Shown here: positions 32,387-41,674 of the stretch, piece by piece | Numbering within the stretch: the stretch's first letter is position 1 | Layout: the number at the start of each line of letters is the position of its first letter | Assembly: GCA_903938815.1 (NCBI GenBank) | Contig: CAJAES010000078.1 | Location: 19,186-83,185 of the forward strand | Reading direction: 5' to 3' | From: an uncultured beta proteobacterium | GTDB lineage: Bacteria; Pseudomonadota; Gammaproteobacteria; Burkholderiales; Burkholderiaceae_C | DNA: 64,000 nt | Translations under genes and position numbers: made by a program | Notes under the pieces: model-generated | The model's database searches: none | What the model saw: the letters and a program-made list of their open reading frames with translations, nothing else | What the model was told of the DNA's origin: nothing

Positions 32387-34276
32387 ATGCGCTTATTCGC
32401 CCTCCTCGCCATCCTGCTGCTGTGCGCCCTGCCGCCAGCCGCGGCGATGCCGTCTGCCGTCGAATCGCTTCTGATGCAAGCGGATGACGACCCGCGCAAG
32501 GCACTCGACGACATCCAGCGCCAGATTTCAGCCGCGGCGACCCGCAAGGACGGCGAAGCGCGGTTCTGGTGGATGCTGGCGGCGGCCCGGGTCCAGGCCA
32601 AGCTGGAGCGGCACGGCGATGCGGAAGCCAGCGCGGCCGGCGCGGCCGCCTTGCTGAACGACATTCCGGGCGTGGCCGAGAAGCACCGACTGTGGCTGCA
32701 GTTCGTGCAGCTCGACGCAAGCGCGGGTACGTCCGAGGAAAGCCGGCAACTGCCGGTGCTGCTGCGGGTGCGCCAGCGGGCCGAAGCGCTGGGCGAGGCG
32801 CGGCTGGTCTGCGAAGCGCGTGGGCTGGAACTGTGGTTCCTGCTGAACCTGCGCAGCGACGACGAGGCCTGGCTGGCGGCCGAGGGCCAGGAACGCTGCG
32901 GGCTCCAGCTCGGCTGGCCGGAACAGGTGGCCTCCGCGCAGCTGTCGTTCGCGACGCTGGCGCGCAATCGCCTGGCAGACGGTTCATCCGGGCAGAGCCC
33001 GGAACAGCATCTGGCACGCGCACTGGAGGTTCTGGGCGACCGGCCCGCTCGCTTTCTGCGCAGCCTGGTCGAATGGGAGGCGGGCATCAGCCTGCGCCAC
33101 CGCCGCGCGCTGGAACAGGCGCTCGAGCGCCTGCAGCGTGCGCGCCTGCTGAGCCAGGAACTGAACGACGATGCCGGGGTAGCGGCCGCCAACCTCGAAG
33201 TCGCCGCCGTGCTGACCGAGATCGGCCGGCCGGCCGAGGCGCTGCCCCTGTTGGGCGAGGCCCACCGGCTTCTGGCGGCGGGCGGCGAAGGCGACCTGGC
33301 CTTCCGGTTGCCCCGTATCCTCGAACTCAACATCCTGGCGCTCGCGAAGCTCGGGCGTGCGCAGGTGCTGGATGAAGTCGACCGCGCGCGCGTCTGGCTC
33401 GGTCGCGAGCCAGACGCCATCGACCGTGCCCGGCTCCAGAACGCGATGGCCCAGGGTCTGGCATCGCAGGGTCGGCATGCCGCCGCCTACGACATGCTTC
33501 GCTCTTCGATGGCCAGCGAACAGGCATCTCGGTCCGCGGCCCGCGATTCGCAGGTGCTGCGCCTGCAGGCCCGCTACGACACGGCACGGCGCGACGCCGA
33601 GAACGCCGAACTGAAGTTGCGCAGCGAGGCTTCGCGCCTGCAGGCGCAATCCGAAGCCGACCGCAGCCGCACGCTGTCTGCCGGGCTGGTGGCATTCGGC
33701 GCGCTGGCCCTGCTGGGCTTCACGTTCGGCGGGCGCGAACTGTCCCGTCGCCGCCGCATGGCGGCGCTGGCGATGCGCGACGAACTCACCGGGCAGCCGA
33801 ACCGGCGCGCCGTGCAGGCCTATGCGCAGGAGCAGTTCGAGCAGGCCGGGCGCCTCGGGCTGCCATTCGCGATCGCCTTCATCGACTTCGATCACTTCAA
33901 GCAGGTCAACGATGTCTACGGGCATCCGGCCGGCGACGCCGTGCTGCGCGCATTCGCTCAGGCCGCTGGCGGCGTCCTGCGCGGGCAGGACCGTCTCGGC
34001 CGCTGGGGCGGCGAAGAGTGGCTGCTCGTGATGCCCGGCACCAGGCTCGCGGAAATCGATTCGGTCTTCGAGCGCCTGCGCGAGCGTTTCGCGATCACGC
34101 TGGTGCCGGGCCAGCCGGCGGCGGCGCGCTGCACCTTCTCGATGGGTGCGGCCGAACTCGGACCGGACTCGACGACCCTCGAAGCCATGATCGAGGCCGC
34201 CGACCGCGCGCTGTACCGCGCCAAGGCAGACGGCAGGAACAGGCTGGTCAACGCGCCTCTGCCCGTGGCGGCCTGA
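32387..34276 (+). CDS. Diguanylate cyclase with signal peptide and TPR-like sensor region
   Basis: 629 residues. An N-terminal signal/anchor (MRLFALLAILLLCALPPAAA) precedes about 400 residues of TPR-like helical repeats (for example RRALEQALERLQRARLLSQELNDD and EIGRPAEALPLLGEAHRLL), then one helix (LVAFGALALLGFTFGG) and a C-terminal GGDEF domain. The signature is GGEEW (541-545) with an intact inhibitory RxxD (RGQD) five residues before it, so c-di-GMP synthesis with product inhibition is likely despite Trp for Phe. The sensor part should face the periplasm. It lies 9 bases before a hybrid kinase that also has a TPR-like N-terminus. Confidence 0.87.
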   Translation: MRLFALLAILLLCALPPAAAMPSAVESLLMQADDDPRKALDDIQRQISAAATRKDGEARFWWMLAAARVQAKLERHGDAEASAAGAAALLNDIPGVAEKHRLWLQFVQLDASAGTSEESRQLPVLLRVRQRAEALGEARLVCEARGLELWFLLNLRSDDEAWLAAEGQERCGLQLGWPEQVASAQLSFATLARNRLADGSSGQSPEQHLARALEVLGDRPARFLRSLVEWEAGISLRHRRALEQALERLQRARLLSQELNDDAGVAAANLEVAAVLTEIGRPAEALPLLGEAHRLLAAGGEGDLAFRLPRILELNILALAKLGRAQVLDEVDRARVWLGREPDAIDRARLQNAMAQGLASQGRHAAAYDMLRSSMASEQASRSAARDSQVLRLQARYDTARRDAENAELKLRSEASRLQAQSEADRSRTLSAGLVAFGALALLGFTFGGRELSRRRRMAALAMRDELTGQPNRRAVQAYAQEQFEQAGRLGLPFAIAFIDFDHFKQVNDVYGHPAGDAVLRAFAQAAGGVLRGQDRLGRWGGEEWLLVMPGTRLAEIDSVFERLRERFAITLVPGQPAAARCTFSMGAAELGPDSTTLEAMIEAADRALYRAKADGRNRLVNAPLPVAA

Positions 34277-34285
34277 CCTGGCCGA

Positions 34286-36553
34286 GTGCCTCGCCTGAAT
34301 ACGCCCTTCGTCAAGGATCACGATCCGGTCCAAGACCTGCTGGCATGGCTTCGAAGCCAGCAGTTCGCCTTGGCGGAGTCTCTCGCTGGCGAGTTGCTGG
34401 CCACGGCGACCACTGCCCAGCGGCCTGCACTCGAAGCCTGTCGTCAACTGGCGGGTTGGCTGGGGCCCGCGCTTTCGGGCAAGGGCGAGCCAGGCCTGCC
34501 ACACGCGATCGCGAGCGTCACCGTGCTCGAACGCGAGGGCTACGGGGCGGATCTTGCCTGGACCTGTTCCGCCGTCGGCTTCTGCATGGGGTTGCTCGGC
34601 CACGTCGAGGCCGGAATGCAATGGATCGAGCGGGCCATCGGCAGCGCCCGCAGAGGCAGCGATCTGTCAGACTTGAGCTCGGCGCTGGGCGACAAGGCAT
34701 CCCTGCTGACGCTCCTGGGCAGCTACGACCGGGCCCTGTCTGTTCATGCCGAAGTGGGCAAGATCGCACGTGACCTGGACGACTTCAACTGGATCGCGCA
34801 TGACAACAATTTCGCGGCCTGCAGCATTCTCGCGGCCCGCGAGTTGCCGGAATGCGACCCTCGCCGTCCGGTGCTCGCATCGCACGCCCTCGATCTCGTC
34901 ACCGGCGCCCTGCAGGCTCTGGAGCCGGGTCGTCAGACCTGGGAATCTGGCTGGTCCCTGAGCAACCGGGGTCACGCACTCCGGATTCTGCAGCGGTGCG
35001 ACGAGGCACAGGCCGCCTACGAGCTGGCCCTCTCGATGACTGAAGTCCGCGGCCGGTACCTGACCGACGCGGCGGGCAATCTCGCCGCACTCTTGACGGA
35101 CCGCGGCCGCCACTTTGACGCGCAGCGCTGGCTGGACGTCGCTCTCGCGAATGCAGATGCATCTTTGCATGACGTGTCCTTCGACCTCATCCTGGAGACA
35201 CAGGCCCGGCTGCACGCCGCCGCCGGACGGGCAGCCGAAGCGCTGGCATCGTCGGAACAGCGTCATCACCGCTTGCAGCGGCGCTACCGCCTGCGCGTGG
35301 AGAACTCTCTCTCCGACGAGGTGATGCGCGAGTTGGAACACGCCCGGCACGCAGAACACAGCGCCAAGGAGCAGGCGCGCACCCTGCAGGCGACGTCGGC
35401 TGCAAAGACCGAGTTCCTGGCCCACATGAGCCACGAGATCCGCACCCCGATCCATGCGATCCTGGGTCTGGCGCAGCTTCTGGATGCCGAGGCCCTGGCA
35501 CCAAGGCTGGCCGAGAAGGTGGCTGGCATCCTGGAGGCGGGCGACCTGCTGCAGCGCGTGGTCGACGACATTCTGGACCTCTCCAAGGTCGAGGCAGGGC
35601 AACTGCGGACGGAATGCATTCCCTTCGCTGTCACCGAGGTGTTGGACCGCGTCGAACGCCTTCTAGGCCCGCAAGCCCGGGCCAAGGGGCTGGAGTTCAT
35701 CGTGGATGCCACCGAGCTGAAAGGTCTGTGGCTGACTGGGGACCCGTACCGGATCGAACAGGTACTGGTGAACCTGGTCGGCAATGCCGTCAAGTTCACC
35801 GAACGTGGCCACATCGAGGTGCTGGCGACAAGAAGGGATCTCGCCAGCGGGCAAGTCGAACTGCGCGTTCAGGTTGCGGACACTGGCATCGGAATTTCGC
35901 CCGAGGTCATGGGCCGGTTGTTCCAGCCCTTCGTGCAGGCGCACAGCGGCGTGGCGCGGCAGTTCGGCGGCACCGGCCTCGGCTTGGCGATCTGCCAATC
36001 CGTCATCGAGCACCTGGGCGGCCGTATCGGCAGCGGCAGTGAAGAGGGGGTCGGAAGCCAGTTCTGGTTCGAGATTGCGCTTCCCCGGTCCGAACCGGGG
36101 TTGGCGCCATCTTGCGCCGAAGCGCCCCGACGGGATGGGCAACCGCGGCTCCGGGGCCTGCGCGTGCTCGCGGTGGACGACAACCGCATCAATCAGCTCG
36201 TCGTCCGGCGGCTGCTGGAACGCGAGGGCGCCCTGGTGCGGCTGGGGCAACATGGCGGCGAAGCCCTGGCCATGCTGGCCGCCGAACCCGCAGGGTTCGA
36301 CATCGTCCTGACGGACATGCAGATGCCGGTGATGGACGGCCTGCAGGCGACACGCGCCATCCGCGCGGACGCGCGATGGGCCTCGCTTCCGGTCCTGGCC
36401 CTGACCGCCAGCACGATGGCCCAGGACCTGGCGGCAGCCGAAGCGGCCGGCGTCACAGGGCACATGGCCAAGCCGATCAAGCTGGAGCGGCTGGTTGCCG
36501 CGCTGCTCAATTACGTGCCGCCCCAGGGCTCGAGCCCCAGCCTGCCGGGCTAG
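34286..36553 (+). CDS. Hybrid histidine kinase with TPR-like N-terminus and receiver domain
   Basis: 755 residues, no signal peptide or membrane helix, so cytosolic. About 330 residues of helical repeats, a short coiled coil, then HisKA (KTEFLAHMSHEIRTPIHAILGLAQ, His383), HATPase (NLVGNAVKFTERGHIEV, VADTGIGISPEVMGRLFQPF, GGTGLGLAICQSVIEHLGG; landmarks) and a C-terminal receiver (VLAVDDNRINQLVVRRLL, Asp677 in VLTDMQMPVMDG, Lys in HMAKPIKL). Start is GTG 34286, nine bases after the diguanylate cyclase stop; co-transcribed. No output domain is present, so phosphate may pass on to another protein. Confidence 0.87.
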   Translation: MPRLNTPFVKDHDPVQDLLAWLRSQQFALAESLAGELLATATTAQRPALEACRQLAGWLGPALSGKGEPGLPHAIASVTVLEREGYGADLAWTCSAVGFCMGLLGHVEAGMQWIERAIGSARRGSDLSDLSSALGDKASLLTLLGSYDRALSVHAEVGKIARDLDDFNWIAHDNNFAACSILAARELPECDPRRPVLASHALDLVTGALQALEPGRQTWESGWSLSNRGHALRILQRCDEAQAAYELALSMTEVRGRYLTDAAGNLAALLTDRGRHFDAQRWLDVALANADASLHDVSFDLILETQARLHAAAGRAAEALASSEQRHHRLQRRYRLRVENSLSDEVMRELEHARHAEHSAKEQARTLQATSAAKTEFLAHMSHEIRTPIHAILGLAQLLDAEALAPRLAEKVAGILEAGDLLQRVVDDILDLSKVEAGQLRTECIPFAVTEVLDRVERLLGPQARAKGLEFIVDATELKGLWLTGDPYRIEQVLVNLVGNAVKFTERGHIEVLATRRDLASGQVELRVQVADTGIGISPEVMGRLFQPFVQAHSGVARQFGGTGLGLAICQSVIEHLGGRIGSGSEEGVGSQFWFEIALPRSEPGLAPSCAEAPRRDGQPRLRGLRVLAVDDNRINQLVVRRLLEREGALVRLGQHGGEALAMLAAEPAGFDIVLTDMQMPVMDGLQATRAIRADARWASLPVLALTASTMAQDLAAAEAAGVTGHMAKPIKLERLVAALLNYVPPQGSSPSLPG

Positions 36554-37833
36554 CGGCTGGCGATGTCCAGGGCCTGATCGACGTCCCAGAGGATGTCGTC
36601 GATGTGCTCCAGGCCCACCGAGATGCGGATCATGTCCGGCTTCACGCCGGCGGCCAGTTGCTGCGCGTCGTCGAGCTGGCGGTGCGTGGTGCTCGCGGGG
36701 TGGCTGATGAGCGTGCGCGTGTCGCCGATGTTGACGAGGTGGCTCATGAACTGCGCGCCCTCGATGAACTTCACGCCAGCGGCGGCCCCGCCCTTCACGC
36801 CGAAGGCCAGCAGGCCCGAGCCGCCGCGCATCTGGCGCAGCATCAGCGCATGCTGCGGGTGCTCTGGCAGGCCCGGGTAGCTGACCCAGGAAACCCGTGG
36901 GTCGTCCTGCAGGAACCTGGCCACCGCCAGCGCGTTGGCGCAATGCCGCTCCATGCGCAGCGGCAGCGTCTCGACCCCCTGCAGGATCTGCCAGGCGCTC
37001 ATCGGGCTCAGCGCGGCGCCGAAGACCCGCAGCGCCTCCATGCGGCAGCGCATCGTGAAGCCGAAGTCGCCGAAAGTCTCGTAGAACTTCACGCCGTGAT
37101 ACCCGGGCGAAGGCTCCGTCATGCCGGGGAACTTGCCGTTGTCCCAGGGGAATCGGCCACCCTCCACGATGACGCCGCCGAGCGTGGTGCCGTGCCCCGC
37201 CAGGTACTTGGTGGCCGAGTGCACGACGATGTCGGCCCCCAGCGCCAGCGGGTTGCACAGTGCGGGGCTCGGCACGGTGTTGTCGATGATCAGCGGCAGG
37301 CCGTGGGCGTGCGCCACCTCGGCCACGGCAGCGATGTCCAGCACCACCAGGCTCGGGTTGCCCAGGCTCTCGGCGAAGACAGCGCGCGTGTTCGGCCGGA
37401 TGGCGGCGGCAAAGGCAGTGGGGTCTGTCGCCTCGACGAACGTGGTCTCGATGCCGAACTTGCGCAGGTTCACGGCCAGCATCGTCACGCTGCCGCCGTA
37501 CAGCGCACCCGCCGCCACGACATGGTCGCCGGCCTGCAGCAGCGTCATCAGGGCCATGGCCTCGGCAGCCATACCCGAGGCGGATGCCACGGCCGCTCGC
37601 CCGCCCTCCAGCGCCGCGACCCGCTCTTCCAGGGCCGCCACGGTGGGGTTGCTCAGCCGTGAATAGACGTTGCCGAAGGTCTGCAGGTTGAACAGGCTGG
37701 CCGCGTGGTCGGCCGAGTCGAAGACGAAGCTCGTCGTCTGGTAGATGGGCAAGGCACGGGCGCCGGTCGCGGCGTCGGGGATCTGGCCCGCATGAATGGC
37801 CAGGGTCTCGGGGCGGAACTGACGGTCGGCCAT
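36550..37833 (-). CDS. metY: O-acetylhomoserine aminocarboxypropyltransferase (sulfhydrylase)
   Basis: 427-residue PLP-dependent Cys/Met metabolism enzyme. N-terminus FRPETLAIHAGQIPDAATGARALPIYQTTSFVFDSADHAA (in part) is typical of O-acetylhomoserine sulfhydrylase. The PLP Lys lies in VVHSATKYLAGHGTTLGGVIV, and SRLSNPTVAALEERVAALEGG is the other family block. It makes homocysteine from O-acetylhomoserine and sulfide. ATG 37833 overlaps the upstream CoA-binding-protein stop (ATGA). Its TAG stop shares a CTAG with the stop of the convergent kinase gene. MetZ is an alternative but length and motifs favour MetY. Confidence 0.92.
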   Translation of the reverse strand: MADRQFRPETLAIHAGQIPDAATGARALPIYQTTSFVFDSADHAASLFNLQTFGNVYSRLSNPTVAALEERVAALEGGRAAVASASGMAAEAMALMTLLQAGDHVVAAGALYGGSVTMLAVNLRKFGIETTFVEATDPTAFAAAIRPNTRAVFAESLGNPSLVVLDIAAVAEVAHAHGLPLIIDNTVPSPALCNPLALGADIVVHSATKYLAGHGTTLGGVIVEGGRFPWDNGKFPGMTEPSPGYHGVKFYETFGDFGFTMRCRMEALRVFGAALSPMSAWQILQGVETLPLRMERHCANALAVARFLQDDPRVSWVSYPGLPEHPQHALMLRQMRGGSGLLAFGVKGGAAAGVKFIEGAQFMSHLVNIGDTRTLISHPASTTHRQLDDAQQLAAGVKPDMIRISVGLEHIDDILWDVDQALDIASR

Positions 37834-38300
37834 CAGACGGGTCTCCGTGCCGAGATGACCCGCGTGTTCACGCCGGCCCAGTTCAGGCCGCCGAAAAGCC
37901 GCGCATGCTCGATCTTCGTGCAGCGGTTCATCACGCTGTCCAGGCCAGCGGCCCGCACGGCGGCGTCCGCCTCGGCGTTGGCCACGCCGATCTGTTGCCA
38001 CAGGCACTTCGCGCCCATGCGGATGGCCTGCTCGGCGATGGGGCCGACGTCCTCGCTGCGGCGGAACACATCGACCATGTCCACGGGCTCGGTGATGTCG
38101 GCCAGGCTGGCGAACACCGGCTCGCCCAGGATCTGCCCGCCCGCGTAGCGCGGGTTCACGGGGATCACGCGATAGCCGTGCTCCTGCAGGTATTTGGCCA
38201 CGAAGAAGCTGGGGCGGTGCCACTCGGCCGACAGCCCCACCACGGCCACGGTGCGGCAGGTCTTCAGGATTCGGCGCAGGCTCGCGATGTCGTCGCTCAT
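37833..38300 (-). CDS. CoA-binding domain protein (YccU-like)
   Basis: 155-residue single Rossmann-type CoA-binding domain. Landmarks are TVAVVGLSAEWHRPSFFVAKYLQEHGYRVIPVNP (in part), EPVDMVDVFRRSEDV, and ARLFGGLNWAGVNTRV near the end. The precise function of YccU-type proteins is unknown. Start ATG 38300; a frame extension upstream has no support. Translationally coupled to metY by a 4-base overlap, a pairing that hints at a role near methionine synthesis. Confidence 0.88.
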   Translation of the reverse strand: MSDDIASLRRILKTCRTVAVVGLSAEWHRPSFFVAKYLQEHGYRVIPVNPRYAGGQILGEPVFASLADITEPVDMVDVFRRSEDVGPIAEQAIRMGAKCLWQQIGVANAEADAAVRAAGLDSVMNRCTKIEHARLFGGLNWAGVNTRVISARRPV

Positions 38301-38333
38301 GCGGAAACTGTAGCGTGGGGCGGAATGAAACAT

Positions 38334-38362
38334 TTGGATCATTGCCGCAGTCTTGATACAGT
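38334..38362 (+). promoter_or_regulatory. Candidate promoter of the RpiR-family regulator gene
   Basis: TTGGAT (38334-38339) and TACAGT (38357-38362) separated by 17 bases. The start codon at 38369 lies where transcription would begin, and no Shine-Dalgarno sequence is visible, so a leaderless message is possible. Confidence 0.4.
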
Positions 38363-38368
38363 CAGCGC

Positions 38369-39244
38369 ATGCACCCGCCCGAATCGGCCGCGCTCGAGCA
38401 CACCATCGACCGCAACTTCGACACCCTCAGCCCGGAGCTGCAGCGCGCGGCGCGCTGGCTGCGGCAGAACGGGCCCGCGGTGGCGCTGCACTCGATGCGC
38501 CAGTCGGCCCGGCTCGCGGGCGTGGCGCCGGCCACCATGACCCGCCTGGCCCGGCGCCTGGGCTACGCCGACTTCGACAGCCTGCGCCTGCCCTATGCCC
38601 GCCGCCTGGCGCCCACCCATGCACCGGCCGCGCGCAGGAAACCCGGCGCAAGCGGCCTCGCGGCCGCGCTCGCCGCCTTGAACGGCACCCAGCGCGACCA
38701 CGTGGCGGCCGTCCTGGCCCACAACCCGCCCGAGCGGCTGCAGGCTGCGGCGGCGGCGCTGCTGGCGGCGCCCCGCGTGGCCTTCCTGGGCATGCGCATC
38801 TCGCACGGCGCGGCCTTCCAGCTGAACTACGGCTACGGCCTGCTGGCCCCAAACGGCAGCCTGCTCACGGACCTCGGCGGCACGCTGTCCGACCAGCTGG
38901 CGCAACTCGGGCCGGGCACCGTGCTGGTGGCGATCAGCCAGTCGCCCTACACCCGGGCGGTGGTCGACGCCGTGGCGCAGGCGCGGGCCCAGGGTGCGGC
39001 CGTGCTGGCGCTCACCGACAGCCCTCTGTCGCCCATCGGCCGCGACGCCGCTCACACCCTTCTGTACGGGGGCGGCTCCGAAGGCCTGCTCCACTCCACC
39101 TGCGGCGCCCTCGCCCTCATCGAGACCCTGCTCGCCGCCGTGGCGCACCAGGGCGGCGCACCGGTGCAAGCGCACTGGGCTGGCCGACAGCGCCAGCTCG
39201 CATCGGCCCGCGCCTACTGGGAACAACCCAAGGACACACCGTGA
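38369..39244 (+). CDS. MurR/RpiR-family transcriptional regulator
   Basis: 291 residues. The N-terminal helix-turn-helix (LHSMRQSARLAGVAPATMTRLARRLGYADFDSLRL; landmarks) and the C-terminal SIS domain (VAFLGMRISHGAAFQLNYGYGLL, VLVAISQSPYTRAVVDAVAQARAQGAAVLALTDSPLSPIG; landmarks) define the RpiR family, whose SIS domain usually binds a phosphosugar but in amino-acid clusters may sense other ligands. Its stop overlaps the GTG start of the aminotransferase gene (GTGA), so it is the first gene of the cluster and probably its local regulator. Confidence 0.9.
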   Translation: MHPPESAALEHTIDRNFDTLSPELQRAARWLRQNGPAVALHSMRQSARLAGVAPATMTRLARRLGYADFDSLRLPYARRLAPTHAPAARRKPGASGLAAALAALNGTQRDHVAAVLAHNPPERLQAAAAALLAAPRVAFLGMRISHGAAFQLNYGYGLLAPNGSLLTDLGGTLSDQLAQLGPGTVLVAISQSPYTRAVVDAVAQARAQGAAVLALTDSPLSPIGRDAAHTLLYGGGSEGLLHSTCGALALIETLLAAVAHQGGAPVQAHWAGRQRQLASARAYWEQPKDTP

Positions 39245-40560
39245 CTTCCATCCTGCACCGACAGATCCGCCACACCCTTCCAGTCGCGGTCAGCGCGAAG
39301 GGCATCCGCATCCAGGACAGCCAGGGGCGCGAATACATCGACGCCAGCGGCGGCGCCGCCGTCTCCTGCCTGGGCCATGGCCACCCAGACGTGCTGGCCG
39401 CCATGCACGCACAGACCGACCGCCTGGCCTACGCGCACACCAGCTTCTTCACCACCGAAGTGGCCGAGCAGCTGGCCGACCAGCTGGTCCGCACGGGCCC
39501 GGCCGGCACCAGCCATGTGTACTTCGTCTCCGGCGGCTCGGAGGCCGTGGAGGCCGCGCTGAAGATGGCGCGCCAGTACTTCGTCGAGATCGGCCAGCCG
39601 CAGCGCGAGCACTTCATCGCCCGCCGCCAGAGCTACCACGGCAACACACTGGGCGCGCTGGCCGTCAGCGGCAATGCGTGGCGGCGCCGCCAGTTCGCGC
39701 CGCTGCTGATCCCCGTGACGCACGTGTCGCCCTGCTACGAATACCGCGGCCGCGAGGCGGGGGAGACGCTGGAAGCCTACGGGCAGCGGCTGGTGGCCGA
39801 GCTCGCCGAGGCGATCGACCAGCTGGGGGCAGGCAACGTCATCGCGTTCATCGCGGAGACGGTCGGCGGCGCTACGCAGGGCGCACCGACGCCTGTGCCG
39901 GGCTACCTGAAGGGCGTGCGCGAGCTTTGCACGCGGCACGGCATCCTGCTGATCCTCGACGAGGTGATGTGCGGCATGGGCCGTACCGGCACGCTGCACG
40001 CCTGCGAGGCCGAGGGCGTGGTGCCCGACCTGCTCGTCATCGCCAAGGGCCTGGGCGGCGGCTACCAGCCCATCGGCGCCGTGCTGGCGCAGCACCGGAT
40101 CGTCGATGCCTTCGCGCAGGGCTCCGGGATGTTCCAGCACGGGCACACCTACCTCGGGCACCCGGTGGCCTGCGCGGCGGCGCTGGCCGTTCAGCAGGTG
40201 ATTCACCGCGACGGGCTGCTGGCGCAGGTGCAGCGCCTGGGCCACGGCCTGCGCGAACGGCTGGTGGCGGCCTTCGGCGCGCACCCCAATGTCGGCGACA
40301 TCCGCGGCCGGGGCCTGTTCCAGGCCATCGAGCTCGTGGCCGACCGCGCATCGAAGGAGACCTTCGACCCGGCTCGAAAGCTGCATGCCAGAATCAAGGC
40401 GGAAGCCATGGCACGAGGGTTGATGGTCTACCCGATGGGGGGCACCATCGACGGCTCCCGCGGCGACCATGTCCTGCTGGCCCCGCCCTTCATCGCCACG
40501 GACGACGACCTGGACCAGATCGTCGAGCGGCTGGCGGCGGCGGTCGCCGCAGCCCTGTGA
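39241..40560 (+). CDS. Class III PLP-dependent aminotransferase
   Basis: 439-residue class III (omega-type) aminotransferase. Landmarks are the N-terminal YIDASGGAAVSCLGHGHPDV, YFVSGGSEAVEAALKMARQY, ILILDEVMCGMGRTG and the PLP Lys in LVIAKGLGGGYQPIGAVLAQ, then FQHGHTYLGHPVACAAALAV. The start is GTG 39241, overlapping the regulator stop. The amino donor is not evident. Adjacent RpiR regulator, TAXI-TRAP transporter and racemase-like genes suggest that it acts on an imported amino compound. Confidence 0.9.
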   Translation: MTSILHRQIRHTLPVAVSAKGIRIQDSQGREYIDASGGAAVSCLGHGHPDVLAAMHAQTDRLAYAHTSFFTTEVAEQLADQLVRTGPAGTSHVYFVSGGSEAVEAALKMARQYFVEIGQPQREHFIARRQSYHGNTLGALAVSGNAWRRRQFAPLLIPVTHVSPCYEYRGREAGETLEAYGQRLVAELAEAIDQLGAGNVIAFIAETVGGATQGAPTPVPGYLKGVRELCTRHGILLILDEVMCGMGRTGTLHACEAEGVVPDLLVIAKGLGGGYQPIGAVLAQHRIVDAFAQGSGMFQHGHTYLGHPVACAAALAVQQVIHRDGLLAQVQRLGHGLRERLVAAFGAHPNVGDIRGRGLFQAIELVADRASKETFDPARKLHARIKAEAMARGLMVYPMGGTIDGSRGDHVLLAPPFIATDDDLDQIVERLAAAVAAAL

Positions 40561-40634
40561 ACCCGGGAATTCCCCATCGCGCAACCCCATCCTGGCACGT
40601 ATCGTGCTGAGTTCCCTGAAGGAGTGATCACCCC

Positions 40635-41603
40635 ATGAAGCTGAAGTCCACCCTGGCGCTGGCCGCCACCTTGGCGCTGGGCCTGCCCGCGCTGCCCGCC
40701 GCCGCCCAACAGAAGTTCATGACCATCGGCACCGGTGGCGTGACGGGCGTGTACTACGCCGCAGGCGGCGCCATCTGCCGCCTGGTCAACAAGGACCGCG
40801 CCAAGCACGGCATCCGCTGCTCGGTCGAATCCACCGGCGGCTCGGTCTTCAACGTCAACACCATCAAGGCCGGCGAACTGGACCTGGGCTTCACCCAATC
40901 CGACGTGCAGTACAACGCGCTCAAGGGCGTGGGCCAGTTCAAGGACGCCGCCTACGGCGACCTGCGCGCCGTGTTCTCGGTGCATCCGGAGCCCTTCACG
41001 GTGCTGGCCCGCAAGGAAGCCGGCATCAAGAGCTTCGCCGACTTCAAGGGCAAGCGCTTCAACGTCGGCAACCCCGGCTCGGGCACGCGCGCTTCGCTAG
41101 AAGAGCTGATCGGCGCACTGGGCTGGAAGCTGACCGACTTCTCCCTGGCTTCCGAACTGAAGGCCGACGAGCATGGCCCGGCGCTGTGCGACGGCAAGAT
41201 CGACGGCTTCTTCTACGGCGTCGGCCACCCCAGCGCGAACATCCAGGACCCCACCACCTCCTGCGGCGCGCAGCTGGTGTCCATCACCGGCCCGGCCGTC
41301 GACAAGCTGATCGCCGACAAGCCCTACTACGCCAAGGCCACGATCCCGGGCGGCCTGTACCCGAACAACCCGAACGGCGCGCAGACCTACGGCGTGCTGG
41401 CCACGGTGGTCGCGTCCAGCAAGGTCTCCAACGAAACCGTCTACCAGGTCGTCAAGGCCGTGTTCGACAACTTCGACGAGTTCAAGAAGCTGCACCCGGC
41501 GCTGGCGAACCTGACGCCTGAAGCCATGGTCAAGAACGGCAACTCGGCTCCGCTGCACGAAGGCGCCGTCAAGTACTACAAGGAAAAGGGCTGGATCAAG
41601 TAA
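40635..41603 (+). CDS. TAXI-family TRAP transporter solute-binding protein
   Basis: 322-residue periplasmic binding protein. Signal peptide [24 protein letters not shown], mature start near [21 protein letters not shown], the hallmark of TAXI proteins. Other family blocks are [41 protein letters not shown] and [16 protein letters not shown]. It delivers an unknown organic anion or amino acid to the fused permease downstream. AAGGAG lies ten bases before ATG 40635. A strong hairpin follows the gene. Confidence 0.93.
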   Translation: MKLKSTLALAATLALGLPALPAAAQQKFMTIGTGGVTGVYYAAGGAICRLVNKDRAKHGIRCSVESTGGSVFNVNTIKAGELDLGFTQSDVQYNALKGVGQFKDAAYGDLRAVFSVHPEPFTVLARKEAGIKSFADFKGKRFNVGNPGSGTRASLEELIGALGWKLTDFSLASELKADEHGPALCDGKIDGFFYGVGHPSANIQDPTTSCGAQLVSITGPAVDKLIADKPYYAKATIPGGLYPNNPNGAQTYGVLATVVASSKVSNETVYQVVKAVFDNFDEFKKLHPALANLTPEAMVKNGNSAPLHEGAVKYYKEKGWIK

Positions 41604-41625
41604 TCCAGTTCCGCCGGCAGTACCA

Positions 41626-41652
41626 GGGGCGAAGCGCCACTTCGCCCCTTTT
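41626..41652 (+). terminator. Hairpin between TAXI binding protein and permease genes
   Basis: 9-bp perfect stem (GGGGCGAAG and CTTCGCCCC), 5-base loop, then TTTT. It fits an intrinsic terminator. Since the permease gene begins only 22 bases further on, it probably works as a partial terminator giving more binding protein than permease. Confidence 0.75.
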
Positions 41653-41674
41653 CATTTGGAAGTGAGGAGCGCAC

